Below are positions 35,610-46,689 of a DNA stretch of 64,000 nt, in pieces (within the stretch, counting starts at the first letter, position 1; the number at the start of each line of letters is the position of its first letter). A program made the translations under genes and the position numbers. The notes beneath the pieces are model-generated. The model made no database searches. It saw only the letters and a list, made by a program, of their open reading frames with translations, and was not told the origin of the DNA. This stretch comes from Haberlea rhodopensis (Eukaryota > Streptophyta > Magnoliopsida > Lamiales > Gesneriaceae): positions 62,001 to 126,000 of the forward strand of contig CAJQUN010000514.1 in assembly GCA_907163345.1 (NCBI GenBank), given 5' to 3'.

Positions 35610-36950
35610 TCAAACTCCCCCGCACTTAATCTTTACTCGACCTCGAGTAAATCAGACGAAACTCTTTTTTTGCTTGGCTCATAGCATCATAACAAATTAA
35701 CTTGTCCTCTCTTTATGCCTCAACAATTTTAAACATGCATAGTAATGAAAGGCGGTGAAAGGTTAACAGTGGAACAAGTTCAATCCCTAAACATTTCATA
35801 CACAACAAAGCAATGAACATGCGTGTGTGGTCATAAACAAGTGTCATATACAAATTATAGTTCCAATAGATGTAAACTCACAATAGTTCAAGTTATACAC
35901 TAACACAAGTATAAGTTCAATTGCGTACTCTTATCCACTATCTTAGCCACTTTGCAAACATAAATCAAGTAGGTCTTTATTAGCTTGTAGCTTGGCCTAG
36001 GTATTGGCTTATGAAAGAAAGGATAAAGATGCATCAAACAAGAGGGTATGGTGATATGCACAATTCAAACTTCTCTTCTTGCGTGATTTTCCAAACCATG
36101 TTCATTTTTGCAAGGTTCATATTTTTTTTCCTCTTTTGTGCCTTGGCTCCCATTGGAGTTATATTTTTATCTATTTTCTCAAGGCATTTTCCTTTTCTTT
36201 CATTCATTTCATTCTTTTGAAAATGAAGCTCACAAACATTTGATTCAAGATAACACAAGTGCATGTGAATTAAACACATCATACTCTCATCAAAGGTATG
36301 GATCATATTTGGCTTATTAGGGAAGGATGATAAGCTAGTCAGGGAATGTTGAATGTGGGTCTTTAGTATGCTTAGCACACAACCATTCTTTTACATTAAA
36401 GCTCAAAAAGGGTACTAGTGATTAATTTTCTCTACATTGTAGGCTTGAAAGGCCCAAACGTATCAAAGATTGTCTATATCACTTTCATGTTCACAAGTAG
36501 TCTAGACATACGCCTCAAAGAGCATGTAGTTAAGTTCTAGCATGTATTAGAGACTTCTTAAGACTATCACAAAATTCACACAATCTTCACTAAACTATGC
36601 ACACTTCACAAGTCATGATGTATTCGTGCTCAGTGTATTCAACTACTAAGTCAAATGAAAATTTGTATTAGAGTTTAAAGTGTTCCAAGGTTAACAATTC
36701 ACCTATGTTCAAAAGCATGCACGTCCTCAATTAGGTTTCATCACAGGCTAGTGATTCTAAGCATGCATTCATTACTAACTATGAGCTCAAAATTTTCAAA
36801 TTTTTGATTTTTTTGTATTTTTTAATAGGAAAGCAATAACACACCACTATTCCCTCCCCCATACTTAAATCTTACATTGTCCCCAATGTAAGCCAAAATT
36901 GTAAGGAAAAAGAAAAGTCTAACTATCAAAGCAATAAAAAAAAGAAGGAA
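35610..36950 (-). other. 3' non-coding region and polypurine tract of D
   Basis: 35610-35631 is the polypurine tract (minus: GATTAAGTGCGGGGGAGTTTGA, split here as GATTAAGTGC then GGGGGAGTTTGA). The rest has no supported gene; it is collinear with 62,800-63,999 of D'. Overlapping ORFs at 36011-36378 on both strands are AT-rich artefacts. It sits where Athila elements can carry an env-like ORF, but I see none here. Confidence 0.8.
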
Positions 36951-36956
36951 AACTAA

Positions 36957-37012
36957 CTCCCCTTGGGTTGCCTCCCAAGCAACGCCTCTGTTTAACGTCG
37001 GTGGCACGACTC
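36957..37012 (-). ncRNA. Conserved post-pol hairpin block of D
   Basis: On the minus strand the block reads CCACCGACGTTAAACAGAGG followed by a short link and the stem-loop CTTGGGAGGCAACCCAAGG (stem CTTGGG/CCCAAG, loop AGGCAA). The same block is in D' at 62719-62763. Preservation where the surrounding sequence varies suggests a functional RNA structure or signal; its role is unknown to me. Confidence 0.65.
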
Positions 37013-37024
37013 CAGTCCAAAAGA

Positions 37025-38812
37025 TCACTCGAAGGTAGGTGGATCCTCTCGAGCCACCTTTATGTTCACTTGTCCCCCTTCCTCGTTTTGGACACCCTCG
37101 TAGTAATGCTTCAGTCTGTGATCATTCACCTTGAATGTCTTAGTGGTGTCTAAACTTTGAATCTTCATTGCACCATGAGGATAGACATTAGTAACAACAA
37201 AAGGTCCATTCCATCTAGAACGAAGCTTACCTGGAAATAGGCGAAGGTGTGAATGGTAAAGAAGAACTTTTTGACCAACTTCAAAGCTCCTCCTTGATAT
37301 CATCTTTTCATGGAAGTCCTTTGTATTTTCCTTGTAAATCCTTGCACTCTCATATGCCTCATTCCTTATCTCCTCTAATTCTTGCAATTATAACTTCCTA
37401 TGCACTCCGCTCTCATCATACTTCATGTTGAAATTCTTCAAAGCCCAGTATGCTCTATGCTCCAACTCTACAGGAAGATGGCAAGGTTTACCAAAAATTA
37501 ATCGATATGGGGACATACCTATTGGAGTTTTGTATACAGTCCTGTAGGCCCAAAGTGCGTCATCCAGTCTTAAGCTCCAATCCTTGTTGGGTTGACAGTC
37601 TTTTCCAAGATGGATTTGATTTCTCGGTTAGAGACCTCGGCTTGGCCACTTGTTTGCGAATGGTAGGAGGTGGAGACTTTGTGTGTCACATGATACTTCT
37701 TGAGCATACTTTCCACCATCAGATTGTAAAAGTGTGTACCTTTATCAATGATTATGGCTCTCGAGATTCCAAACCTAGAGAAAAGGTTATGTTTGATAAA
37801 ATATGCAACAACCTTGGAATCGTCAGTCCAGGTGGGAATAGCTTCCACCCATTTCGAGATATAAACAACAACAAGTAGTATATAAATATGACCATAAGAG
37901 TTAGGAAAGGGTCCCATAAGGTCGATACCATATGTCAAAAATCTCACAAATAGGAATGGGTTGTTGAGGCATCTCCTTTCGTTGTAATATGTTACCGGTC
38001 AATTGGCATTGAGCACTTGCAAAAATAGTAGGCATCACGAAACAGGGTGGGCCAAAAGAACCCACATTCTAGTACCTTCCTAGACATCCTCTTTGCTCCA
38101 AAATGTCCATCACAAATAAATGAATGACAAAACTTAAGAATGTCACTTACCTCAGTCTCGGGGATGCATCTTCTAATGATTTGATCCGCGAAGTTCTTCC
38201 ACAGATAAGGGTCATCCCATACATAGTACTTGGCATCACTCCTTATCTTTGTTATTTGAGACCTAGACAATTCATAAGGTAATACATTAGAAGCTAAAAA
38301 ATTCACAATATGCGCATACCATGGTAAATTGTCGCTTATGTAGAGTAGTTGCTCATCCGGGAATTCCTCCTTCAAACAAAGCTCGTCATCTACATGAGGT
38401 AGACGGCTTAAGTGGTCCGCTACTTTATTCTCCCTGTCCTTCTTGTCCTTGATTTGTATGTCAAACTCACTCAAGAGCAAAATCCATCTTATAAGCCTCG
38501 GTTTCGCCTCCTTTTTCGTCATCAAATCGCGAAGAGCTGCATGATCAGAATAAACAATGACTTTAGTACCAAGTAAATAAGATCGAAATTTTTCAAGGGC
38601 AAAAATAACTGCTAAAAGCTCTTTCTCAGTAGTGGAGTAGTTCCGTTGAGCATCATTCAAGGTTTTGGATGCATAGTAGATGGCATGTGAAGCATTCCCA
38701 CTTTTTCGCCTAAGACAACGCCAATCGCAAAGTCACTAGCATCGCACATGATCTCAAAAGGCTTACTCCAGTCAGGTGGTTGGATGATGGGGGTAGAAGT
38801 CAATGCACACGA
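37025..38812 (-). pseudogene. pol of Athila-type element D: RNase H and integrase (broken)
   Basis: Minus strand. 38812-38660 gives the end of RT and start of RNase H (IIQPPDWSKPFEIMCDASD). 38660-37992 continues RNase H (YSTTEKELLAVIFAL, VYSDHAALRDLM, KVADHLSRLP) and the integrase zinc region (H..H near FCHSFICDGHFG, then a single CKC). 37947-37570 is the integrase core (GIDLMGPFP, IIIDKGTHF, SGQAEVSNREIKSILEK). 37387-37025 is the integrase C-terminal domain (YESARIYKENTKDFHEK, KLRSRWNGPFVVTNVYPHG). Frameshifts fall near 38660, 37960 and 37480. These motifs are those of the Athila/Tat branch and no chromodomain is present. Most of RT, protease and gag are absent. Confidence 0.92.
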
Positions 38813-40375
38813 GTGAGCGTACACCAACAAAATAATACACATACATATAAATTAATTATATAATCCATAAATTTATCAAAAGAAACAAATACGGTATCGT
38901 AAAAGATATTACCTGTTTTTGTTGAAATAGTCATAGATCTTTCGAATGCACATGTCTCAAAACTCCATATTTATAAACTTCATAATGACCAATTTCATGT
39001 TATAGATATCTCTATTGTCTATGTTTCATAAATTCACAATTACATAATTCATAATGATAATTATATATCAATATTATCATCACAATGATCCTTTGTACTC
39101 ACAATATGTCACTCCTTGTTCATCTATGTTTAACAACATAACAATGGCGGTATGCCTATCAACCTCGACCATTCTCAACCATTTCTCATGTCCATCCTAT
39201 CATAGACATAAAACTCAACTCGTATATTCATTTATTTATATTTTCATATTCATCATGTCATAGGTATTAAACTCACCTCACATACCAAATAACTTATATT
39301 TGCACAAAATACTAAACTTACTTATATGCATAAATATATAATTATTTCATAACACACATGTTTGTACGTCAATACGTACCTTATAGTCCAAAACCCAAAT
39401 CAGGATATCCTCCTCGTTGTCCTGGTACACGAAAAGACTCTACATAATTTCAACATGTTCATATCAATACAACATTCACTTTTTTCAACATACAACCTTC
39501 CTTCTCCACATAAATGTATTCATGGTCAACAGTGAGTTCAAAATTCATATAATAAACTGCTAACCACCCATAAATGCTCAAACATTTGACAAAAAGGTTT
39601 TTTAGAAAATTTAAGGCCACCGATCGATCGATCGTCTCCAAAAATTAGAGTTCATGCTTCGCAGTTTACAGATCGATCGGTAGAATCGATCGGTAAGCTT
39701 CTACCGATCGATTACTACGAGTTACCGATCGACCGTTCAGATGTTCCGATCGATCGATCATCACCCAAAAACCGATAGATCGGTCGACTCTATTACATGA
39801 AAATTCTGCATTTCAATTCACATTCAACCTCAATACCAGAATACAATACAAACCCATCCTTCTTCCAAAACTCAATATAACTCATTTATAACCAACTTAC
39901 TCCCATTTCATCAACATAACACTCAATCCCCCAAATATTTACCAATCAAAACATATAATGGAAGAAAAACCAATATCTTAACTAATTACCAACTAAATAC
40001 AACAATAAAACTTCAAAACACACTAACCTCGTGAGTTAACAATTGGAATAATGAAACTACAACTTCTTGAGGTAAAAAGGGAAGAAATCGATCATTATGG
40101 GAAAAGAGGAGAGAAAGATGGTTTTAATGTATGTTTTGTGTTAGAGATAATGATATATAATTATCATTTTTCGATTTAGTCCCTAAACTTTAATCCACAT
40201 TAAAATTTCATCCTTTAGGCTTATTCAACAATATAAATTCTACCCAAAATTATTTATCTCAATTCATATCTACCAATTCATACTAACATGCTCAAAGATT
40301 TAAACATTTTAGCAATTATCACAATTTACTACAATTTATTCAAACAATTACAAATAATTAATTTCAGGCATCACA
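38813..40375 (-). repeat. LTR fragment E (Tekay-like)
   Basis: On the minus strand it starts TGTGATGCC at 40375, has a leader, a palindrome array (39619-39788) and AAGGTACGTA (39382-39373). It runs toward the D break near 38812, where its end is unclear. It is homologous near its start to H (shared AGGGACTAAATNGNAAAATGATA). No internal region is attached. Repeated ATGTCATAG-type and CATAATG-type short motifs fill 38950-39300. Confidence 0.75.
39619..39788. repeat. GATCGATC palindrome array in E (about 7 units, CCGATCGATCGG type)
   Basis: GATCGATC-like cores start at 39622, 39671, 39684, 39706, 39727, 39748 and 39774. The run 39684-39748 is spaced 22, 21 and 21 bp. The flanks are ACC/GGT rather than the GGC/GCC of A and B, so the flanks differ by family while core and spacing are shared. 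Confidence 0.85.
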
Positions 40376-40642
40376 AGATTAGATGTGAAGTAAAGCTAAG
40401 GGACTAAATTGCAAAATGATATTACTAAAATCAATTTCTATTCACACATTACACCCAAAACACACATTAATCCCTACACTTCTTCCCCAAATTCTCATCT
40501 TCTTTCTTCCAACAAAATTACTTGGGAAGCTTGGTTTAGCTTGGTTCTTGCTTTTACAACTTGTTATGGAAGATTGAAAGTGATAAGGAGGTAAAGTTAA
40601 TGAATTATGTGTAGTGATTTTGTTGTTGAGAATTATGCTTGT
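40376..40642 (+). repeat. LTR fragment H, piece 1
   Basis: Plus-oriented relative of E lying head-to-head with it. It holds AGGGACTAAATTGCAAAATG, a leader, and a candidate splice donor GGAG|GTAAAG near 40587. It is interrupted by element F; the last five bases (40638-40642, cttgt) are the left F TSD. It continues at 49666. Confidence 0.75.
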
Positions 40643-42086
40643 TGATCGCTATTTATTTGAACAATAAATATCAGAGTGTACCGCGATTTAACCGCAAGTG
40701 CACGGTGTCTAGTTTTAGTATAATGATAGAAAAGTAGGGATGTGGTACCCACAGGTACTAACGTATAAGTACCAAATAAAATTAGATAAATTATATTTAG
40801 TCTACGAAATATAGGAATAATTAACCAAACAAAATAAATACTTAAAATCTGAAATCTAAATCAACTATTTTAAAGATGCGAAGGAATTCCACTCGAGAAA
40901 TTTACCAAGACGTCGGTTCACTTGTATTATCGTCAATGATTCGTTTGTGAGAACGATTACTATCCAATTAATTCTTCTGGTGACGTGTTCCCTTAAATAT
41001 TCAATATACTTTCTCAAGCTATATTGAAATTAATATAAAATTGAAACAAGTAACTTTCGTTTACTTAAGTACCAAATTGATATTGCATAAATCTCTATGA
41101 AAACCTCTAAAGTTAGATATTCCAATCTAAAGTTGTCACGTATGGATTTCATCTCTCGATATCAATCTTGAACATACAACATGAATTACTATAGCGTATT
41201 ATAATTTAATCTCTCAATCTAAATTATCACAAATCAATCAAAGTTAGCAAAGCTTTGAAAGCATTAAGATTGTAAATCATGCACAAGAGAATCAATACAC
41301 TAAAGAACATTCAAATCATCAACTCAAACACAAGTTCCCTTAATCTTGATAAAATAACTTAGTTCATGTTTAAATCAAAATAACAAGATGTAAAAGTGTT
41401 TCTCAACCAAATCCACATCATGAATTCTAAAATAACCAACAAAATAAAAGTTTAGAAGTACGATAAATGATAGGAGTTGATTTTGTGCGTTGCAACGTAT
41501 CTTATTCTCTTGCTTCCTTTCTTGCACTTCAATGATTTTCCTTAAGGTTGTTGGATGTTAGAGGAGGGTGAAAAGCTGCTATTATTGTGTAATATGATAT
41601 TCAACAACCAATTTCCGTGCCCTAGGTCTGATATATATAGGAGAGGAGGTGGATGGAAGTGTTCTCAATGGACCAAACTCAAAATTGTATTTTTTTTCAC
41701 AAAACTCTACTGGTCGATCGATCGAGCAAAGTAGCTCGATCGATCGAGCACTCAATATTCTCGTTCATGAAATTTTCTGCCACGCTCGATCGAGCTCTTC
41801 TACCGATCGATCGAGCAACATTCCTTTTTGTTGGCTAAATTATCTGCCTCACTCGATCGATCGAGCACTCCTTCTCGACCGATCGAGCATGTGAATTTCA
41901 CATTTCTTCGTTGGTTACCTCGAATTTTGTCTTTTTTGATCATTCTAGTTCATTTTCTCCACTTCCATGTACTTTCACCTAGATTCCTGAAACAAAACAA
42001 ATAAATACCAAAAAGCGTAATCCAGGAATCAACACAAAAATCAATATAAAACTATAGCAAAATAAGTGTAAAATTTACACTTATCA
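40643..42086 (-). repeat. 3' LTR of F
   Basis: On the minus strand it starts TGATAAGTGT at 42086 and ends AGCGATCA at 40643. It includes the palindrome array at 41716-41888. ORFs at 41649-41894 lie wholly on that array and are artefacts. Confidence 0.93.
41713..41888. repeat. GATCGATC palindrome array, 3' LTR of F (6 units)
   Basis: Cores start at 41716, 41738, 41788 (shortened by one GATC), 41805, 41855 and 41877: three pairs spaced 22, 17 and 22 bp; the 17 becomes 21 when the lost 4 bp are restored. Full units are GCTCGATCGATCGAGC, a 16-bp perfect palindrome. Confidence 0.92.
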
Positions 42087-43430
42087 ACTCCCCCAAAATT
42101 AGACTTGATCGTCCTCGAGCAAGCAGTAAGATCAAAATGTAGAGTTCATCCTCAATACTTTAAAAGAATTAAGTTAGCAACTCAAATGTAAAAGCTCAGA
42201 AATCCCACTAACACATCAACCAAGAGTCAATCCAAAAATCAACAAGAAGTGTTTTCTCCTAAGCCAAGCAATACATCGCAAAATTGGAACGTGTGTGTGT
42301 GCTATTGTCAATCTTAAGTTTTATACATATCTTTAAGATCAAATAATGCTAGGAAACTCAAAGTCAATATTACTATCAAGAACTCTATAAGTCTACTTTT
42401 CAAGCACTTCTCCACTAATGTAATTATTCCCTAGACTTGGATCAGAAGGTATTTTTAAGTTTATAATGTCAGGCCTTTGGTGTCGGTTGCAAAGAAAAGG
42501 TAGGAAAATCAAAGAAGAGAGTATAATTGGTAAATTTCATTTTAGTACATCTTCAATCCCCTCCCCTCTTTTTCCAATGCTTTGATGACCATGGACTTTA
42601 TTAGCTTTTACAAATCATGGTCAATGTATGACCTTCACATGGTTCATCATTACGTAACTATGTTGTTTTCTTACTATGCCTTTCTTTTTCCTTATTCAAT
42701 AGGCATTGAATTTTTTTTCTTGTAATAACCCATAACATAGTTCGTGAATAACATAATAGCTTAGAACATAGTTCACTCATGAAATTCATTATACTCCCTT
42801 AAGGTAAGGATAAAATGTTTTTAGGCTCAATTAAAGGTAGATATAATGAGTTTCATCAATAAAAGTCGAATGGTGGTTAATTTTCATTCTTATTCAATTA
42901 AGCTCAAAAGTGGACACTAGCGGTAAATATAGACAAGGTAGGCTTGAAAGGATCAAACGTTCCAAATATCGCCTAATCATGTCCAAGTCAAGTTCATAAT
43001 TATAAAAGTTTGCCTCAAAGTGCCCTCAATAGGTTCTAGAGTGCTCTAAGATGCTCATGACAAATCATAGTTAACAAAAATTCTCACTTTCCAACATATA
43101 TTTCACTCAATAATGACTCAAAAGTGCCCAAAATGTTCCTCAATTTTGAAGTATTAACTCAACCAAGGATATTCACAAACAAGTCAAAATCTTCAAGACT
43201 CTAGTTGAGATGGAGACTAATCTCATCATGTAATACAATTGCAAGTCTAATTCATTTATTTCTTAAAGTTGAACTCATTCTCCACAAAAAAAAAAAAATT
43301 AAATGTGCTCAAGAAAAACTTAGTCCCATGCAAGAACAACTCAATATGCAAGAAGTAACAAACATGCAAGAAGCAACAGACAAACCAGCTATCAGTAAAC
43401 ACCCGCCAAACTTAGTATGTGCATTGCCCT
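42087..43430 (-). other. 3' non-coding region of F with polypurine tract
   Basis: 42087-42104 on the minus strand is TCTAATTTTGGGGGAGT, the polypurine tract. The rest is AT-rich with no credible gene; short stretches resemble the 3' region of D (for example TAGGCTTGAAAGG.TCAAACGT near 42930). A poly-A run is at 43285-43299. Confidence 0.75.
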
Positions 43431-43435
43431 CAATG

Positions 43436-44535
43436 TGATAAGTGTGATTTTTACACTTAATTTGATATAAGATTAGGGGCGTTTTTGTAGTGATTCTTGG
43501 AAAATATTACGCTTTTTGGTATATATTTGTATACTTCAGGAATCCAGGTCCAAATGCATAAAAGTGGAGGAATTAAGCTTAAAATAATGAAAAGGACCAA
43601 ACCGAGCATACACGGAAAAGAAGAGACGAAAGTGCAAAATGTTGAAAATCATTCTCGCGATCGATCAGTAAAGATCAGCGATCGATCGCCGCTTTGGAAA
43701 TTTTGAAAAATAAAATTAGAATAATTTGGCGATCGATCAGCACATTGTCGCGATCGATCGCCAAACCCGAAAAACTCAAGATTTCTTTCCTTATCAAGCT
43801 ATTTTTTGTCCAAAGAATGGAAGACTCCTCTAACACAATATATAGAAGATTTCAGACGAAATTAAGAAGTTTTTGGCTCATAATAAACCCTACAACAAGC
43901 AGCCACCATCATTCTCCTTCATCTCCAACCATCTATACACCACAATTCCATTGAAGACGAGATGCAACGGAAGAGAGACGCATCGGAAGAGACGGGACGA
44001 TGGAGCAACGCAAGGAGTCAACGCCTCTCGTTATTTCCGTATTTCTAACTCTAGTTCTATATTTTCATTAGATTTTAATGTTTAGAATATTGTAAAACAT
44101 GTTTATGCATTGTTATTTGATGGAGATTGTTGGCTAGGTTTGTTATCAAGACTTAAGGGATCTTTGTATGAACCCATGATTTAAACTGAATGTTTTGATT
44201 GATTCTTATATATTTAAGTGCACAAATCATTGTTCTTCAAGCTTTTAAGGGTTTGGCCATCTTTGAATGATAGTAAATTGTAATTGAGATCGAGAGATAA
44301 AATTGCAATATGATATAGTAATTTATGTCGTGGATTTCAGACTGATATTGAGAGATGAAGTCAAATACACGTGTGATAGCTATAGATATCTAGTAATCGA
44401 AAGCTAGAAGTTTTCATAGATCAACTTACAATATTGATCGTTCAATAAGGATATGAGAGTAGTTTATTGCAACGTTAGTATTAGATTTGTTATAGCCGGA
44501 CCAAGGTATAATAAGTGCTTTAGGAAAACTCATCA
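43436..44535 (+). mobile_element. Solo LTR G (F-related) nested in F
   Basis: An 1100-bp LTR, TGATAAGTGT to CTCATCA, with a perfect TSD caatg at 43431-43435 and 44536-44540. Its start resembles LTR F (TGATAAGTGT, ACGCTTTTTGGTAT, TTCAGGAATC.AGGT) but the rest is diverged. It has no internal region. ORFs inside (43497-43706, 43694-43954, 43873-44085) have no domain. Confidence 0.92.
43657..43762. repeat. GATCGATC palindrome array in solo LTR G (4 units)
   Basis: Cores start at 43659, 43680, 43731 and 43752: two pairs, both spaced exactly 21 bp. Units are of GCGATCGATCGCC or GCGATCGATCAG type, unlike the GAGC flanks of F. Confidence 0.92.
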
Positions 44536-44540
44536 CAATG

Positions 44541-45773
44541 TACAGTATTCATTAAGCGCAATAGAAAAACACATACCTCGACAATGATCGTCGTCCTCAT
44601 CATGCTCCGGTGGGGGGACTGGGTAGTATGGCTCAGCCGGCTGGTATGGTGCAAAAGCTGGCTTTGGTGGGAAGTTTGGCTATGGTGGGAAGTTTGGCTG
44701 TTGTGGGAAGTGGATAGCTGGGAAACCCCTAGGCCAAGGCAGTGTTCCATGCACATTGATATTGCATGAACTCCATATGACGTTGATTCATCTGTTGTTG
44801 GTCCAAGATGATTTCCCTTTGCACATTTCGGATGTCCCTCTGTTCCAGGCGTATGTCTTGGAGATCTCTTTGGAGGGAGTCCAATGTGACAGATGTAGAT
44901 ACTACAGCAGAAGATGATGATGGTCCAGTAGGTCGGCTGCTCGAAGGTTGTGGTTGTGCCCTATGTCGGTCAGTAGGAGGTGGTGGTCGATCAATCACTA
45001 TGGGGCCCTTGGGTGGTAGGAGTTCTTCATCGGTGCCCCATTCAACTCCATGTTTCTTGCCAATACAGTGATGATAGAGGGAAATGGTAATGCTGAAGTG
45101 GGCGGACGCGTTCCGATGTCTCGGATATGATCATTTATGATATCCCCTAGGTCCATCATTTTCCCAGTGAAGATGGCATGTACCAAGGCCGCCCTTTCTT
45201 TTGTGACTTCCGAAGTGTGGGTCGATGGCATAACCCATGAGGCTATGAATGAGAACCATGCATGTGCCTCCGGTTTCAACTGCTTCTTAAGGATCAACTG
45301 GGGCTCTCCATGGTTGGTCCTTTGCCACTCTGTCCCCTCAACGCCGATAATAGAAAGTACCTCATCATAGTCGATTGGACCATCCTTGAGGGCGCTGCAT
45401 TCACTATCCTGGATTGAAGGCATCCGATAGTGGTTATTGATGTCTACGTGACTAAATTGCACCTTCTTTCCCCGTACATGCACCGCATATGTTGAACCTT
45501 GGCGGATAGTCCTTAGGTTGGTATAGAATTCCCTCACAATAGGGACCACTGCATCTATAGGTTGTTGAATAAATTCAAACCACCCTCTTCGCTGTGCTTC
45601 CTGAATCACGGGGCATTTAATACTAGTTATGTCCATTCCCCTTTCGCGACTAAGTGGTTCTGATGGTAGCTGGGATATAACTACGCCGCTAATTGGTTCA
45701 CAAATCTAAGTCCGTCAAAGTCTTGCAAAGAGGACGCGGCTTCGGCTTTCTTTTGTTTTTTCTTTGGAGCCAT
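44541..45773 (-). pseudogene. Accessory ORF of F resembling the 'putative plant transposon protein' domain
   Basis: Minus strand. A lysine-rich N-terminus starts at 45773 (MAPKKKQKKAEA), then a TAG stop near 45681. 45636-44998 encodes about 212 residues: RGWFEFIQQPIDAVVPIVREFYTNL is split here as RGWFEFIQQP then VVPIVREFYTNL, followed by VRGKKVQFSHVDIN, LKPEAHAWFSFIASWVMPST and FPSIITVLARNM. From memory this is the pattern of the plant-specific domain called 'putative plant transposon protein' in Pfam. A frame change near 44998 leads to a Q/R/E-rich coiled-coil-like stretch (SLQRDLQDIRLEQRDIRNVQ) and then a proline-rich acidic tail (PYYPVPPPEHDEDDD) near 44600. The role is unknown; it occupies the place of pol. 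Confidence 0.75.
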
Positions 45774-46328
45774 CTTTTTCAAGTTCACAAACCAACCCGC
45801 TCTAATCCAAACAACAACAATCCAACAGCAGATAATAACTCACACAACAAATTTCCCACAATCAACAACTAGGCTCCAATCAATTCCATATATCCACCAA
45901 TTCCCTCAAATTTATCTATTCAATTGGCTCAAATCCACCAAATAACCCAAATATCTCAACTTTATGTGTTCCAAACTAAATTAAGCACTTGACTATGAAT
46001 ATGCAAGAGGAATTAAGCCAAATTCCGTAACAATTTCGAAAATTGTGAGAATGTAGTAGACTTTGCTTGACCTTCCTCATTGGGATGTACTTGCTCCAAA
46101 TTAGCTTTGAATCTCTAGATCTGTTAACAAAATCACAATTAGAACAAGCTATGCATCATATAGTTTGAGATTTGTGAGTTAATGGAAAGATTGGAATGAA
46201 AAATTGGTGACCGGGTGAAAAGGGGCGATTTTTTTCCAGAAAAAACAAGTTTGATTTGTGTTGGTGTTGTGCAGACTTCGATCTTTTAAAACAAAATGAC
46301 AGTTTTTATCCTTCGTAATCCTCACTCT

Positions 46329-46500
46329 CTCGATCGAGCTTGACCTCTCGATCGATCAGTAGCGCCAGAAATCTTTTTCTGTGTAACCATTGCTCGATCG
46401 ATCGAGGTTGACCTCTCGATCGTTCGAGCGTGCCAAAAAATTTTTTCCCTTTGTAAACATTGCTCGATTGATCAAGGGGTGGTGGCGATTGATCGCCACC
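46329..46500. repeat. GATCGATC palindrome array inside F, between gag and accessory ORF
   Basis: Cores start at about 46332 (shortened by 4 bp), 46350, 46396, 46418, 46466 and 46487: three pairs spaced 18 (22 before the loss), 22 and 21 bp. Two flank types are mixed, CTCGATCGATCGAG and GGTGGCGATTGATCGCCACC. This is the only array outside an LTR. Confidence 0.88.
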
Positions 46501-46689
46501 CTTAGAAAAATACAAAATTATTTTGCTCCATCCATCCCACCAAAATTTGATACACCCCATTTTCTGCAAGTAACGCACGGAGTTAGGCTTGGGAAAAATA
46601 ACAAAATTAAAAGAATAAACTAAAAAAAACAAACAAGAGATAGGGTTAAGAAAAAGTTCTTAATTTATAGTCTCAAGCTGGACTGTCGC

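Larger units (their letters stand above)
16302..38812 (-). mobile_element. Element D: Athila/Tat-type Ty3 element, 5' part missing, 3' LTR split by nested elements
   Basis: On the minus strand: pol from RNase H to the integrase C-terminus (38812-37025), a conserved post-pol hairpin block, 1.3 kb of non-coding 3' region, a polypurine tract at 35631-35610, and a 3' LTR from 35609 down to 16302. The LTR is split by copia L. Without the insert it is 1561 bp, matching 1493 bp for the D' LTR. Gag, protease, most of RT and the 5' LTR are absent; the break near 38812 abuts LTR fragment E. Confidence 0.85.

Noticed and set aside
36011..36378. Possible env-like membrane protein in the D 3' region
   Set aside because: The Phe-rich frame reflects T-rich DNA, and the D' counterpart (63480-63734) is not in-frame conserved over its length.
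41649..41894. ORFs in LTR F (also 49077-49457)
   Set aside because: Open only because of the GCTCGATCGATCGAGC units; no start context or domain.
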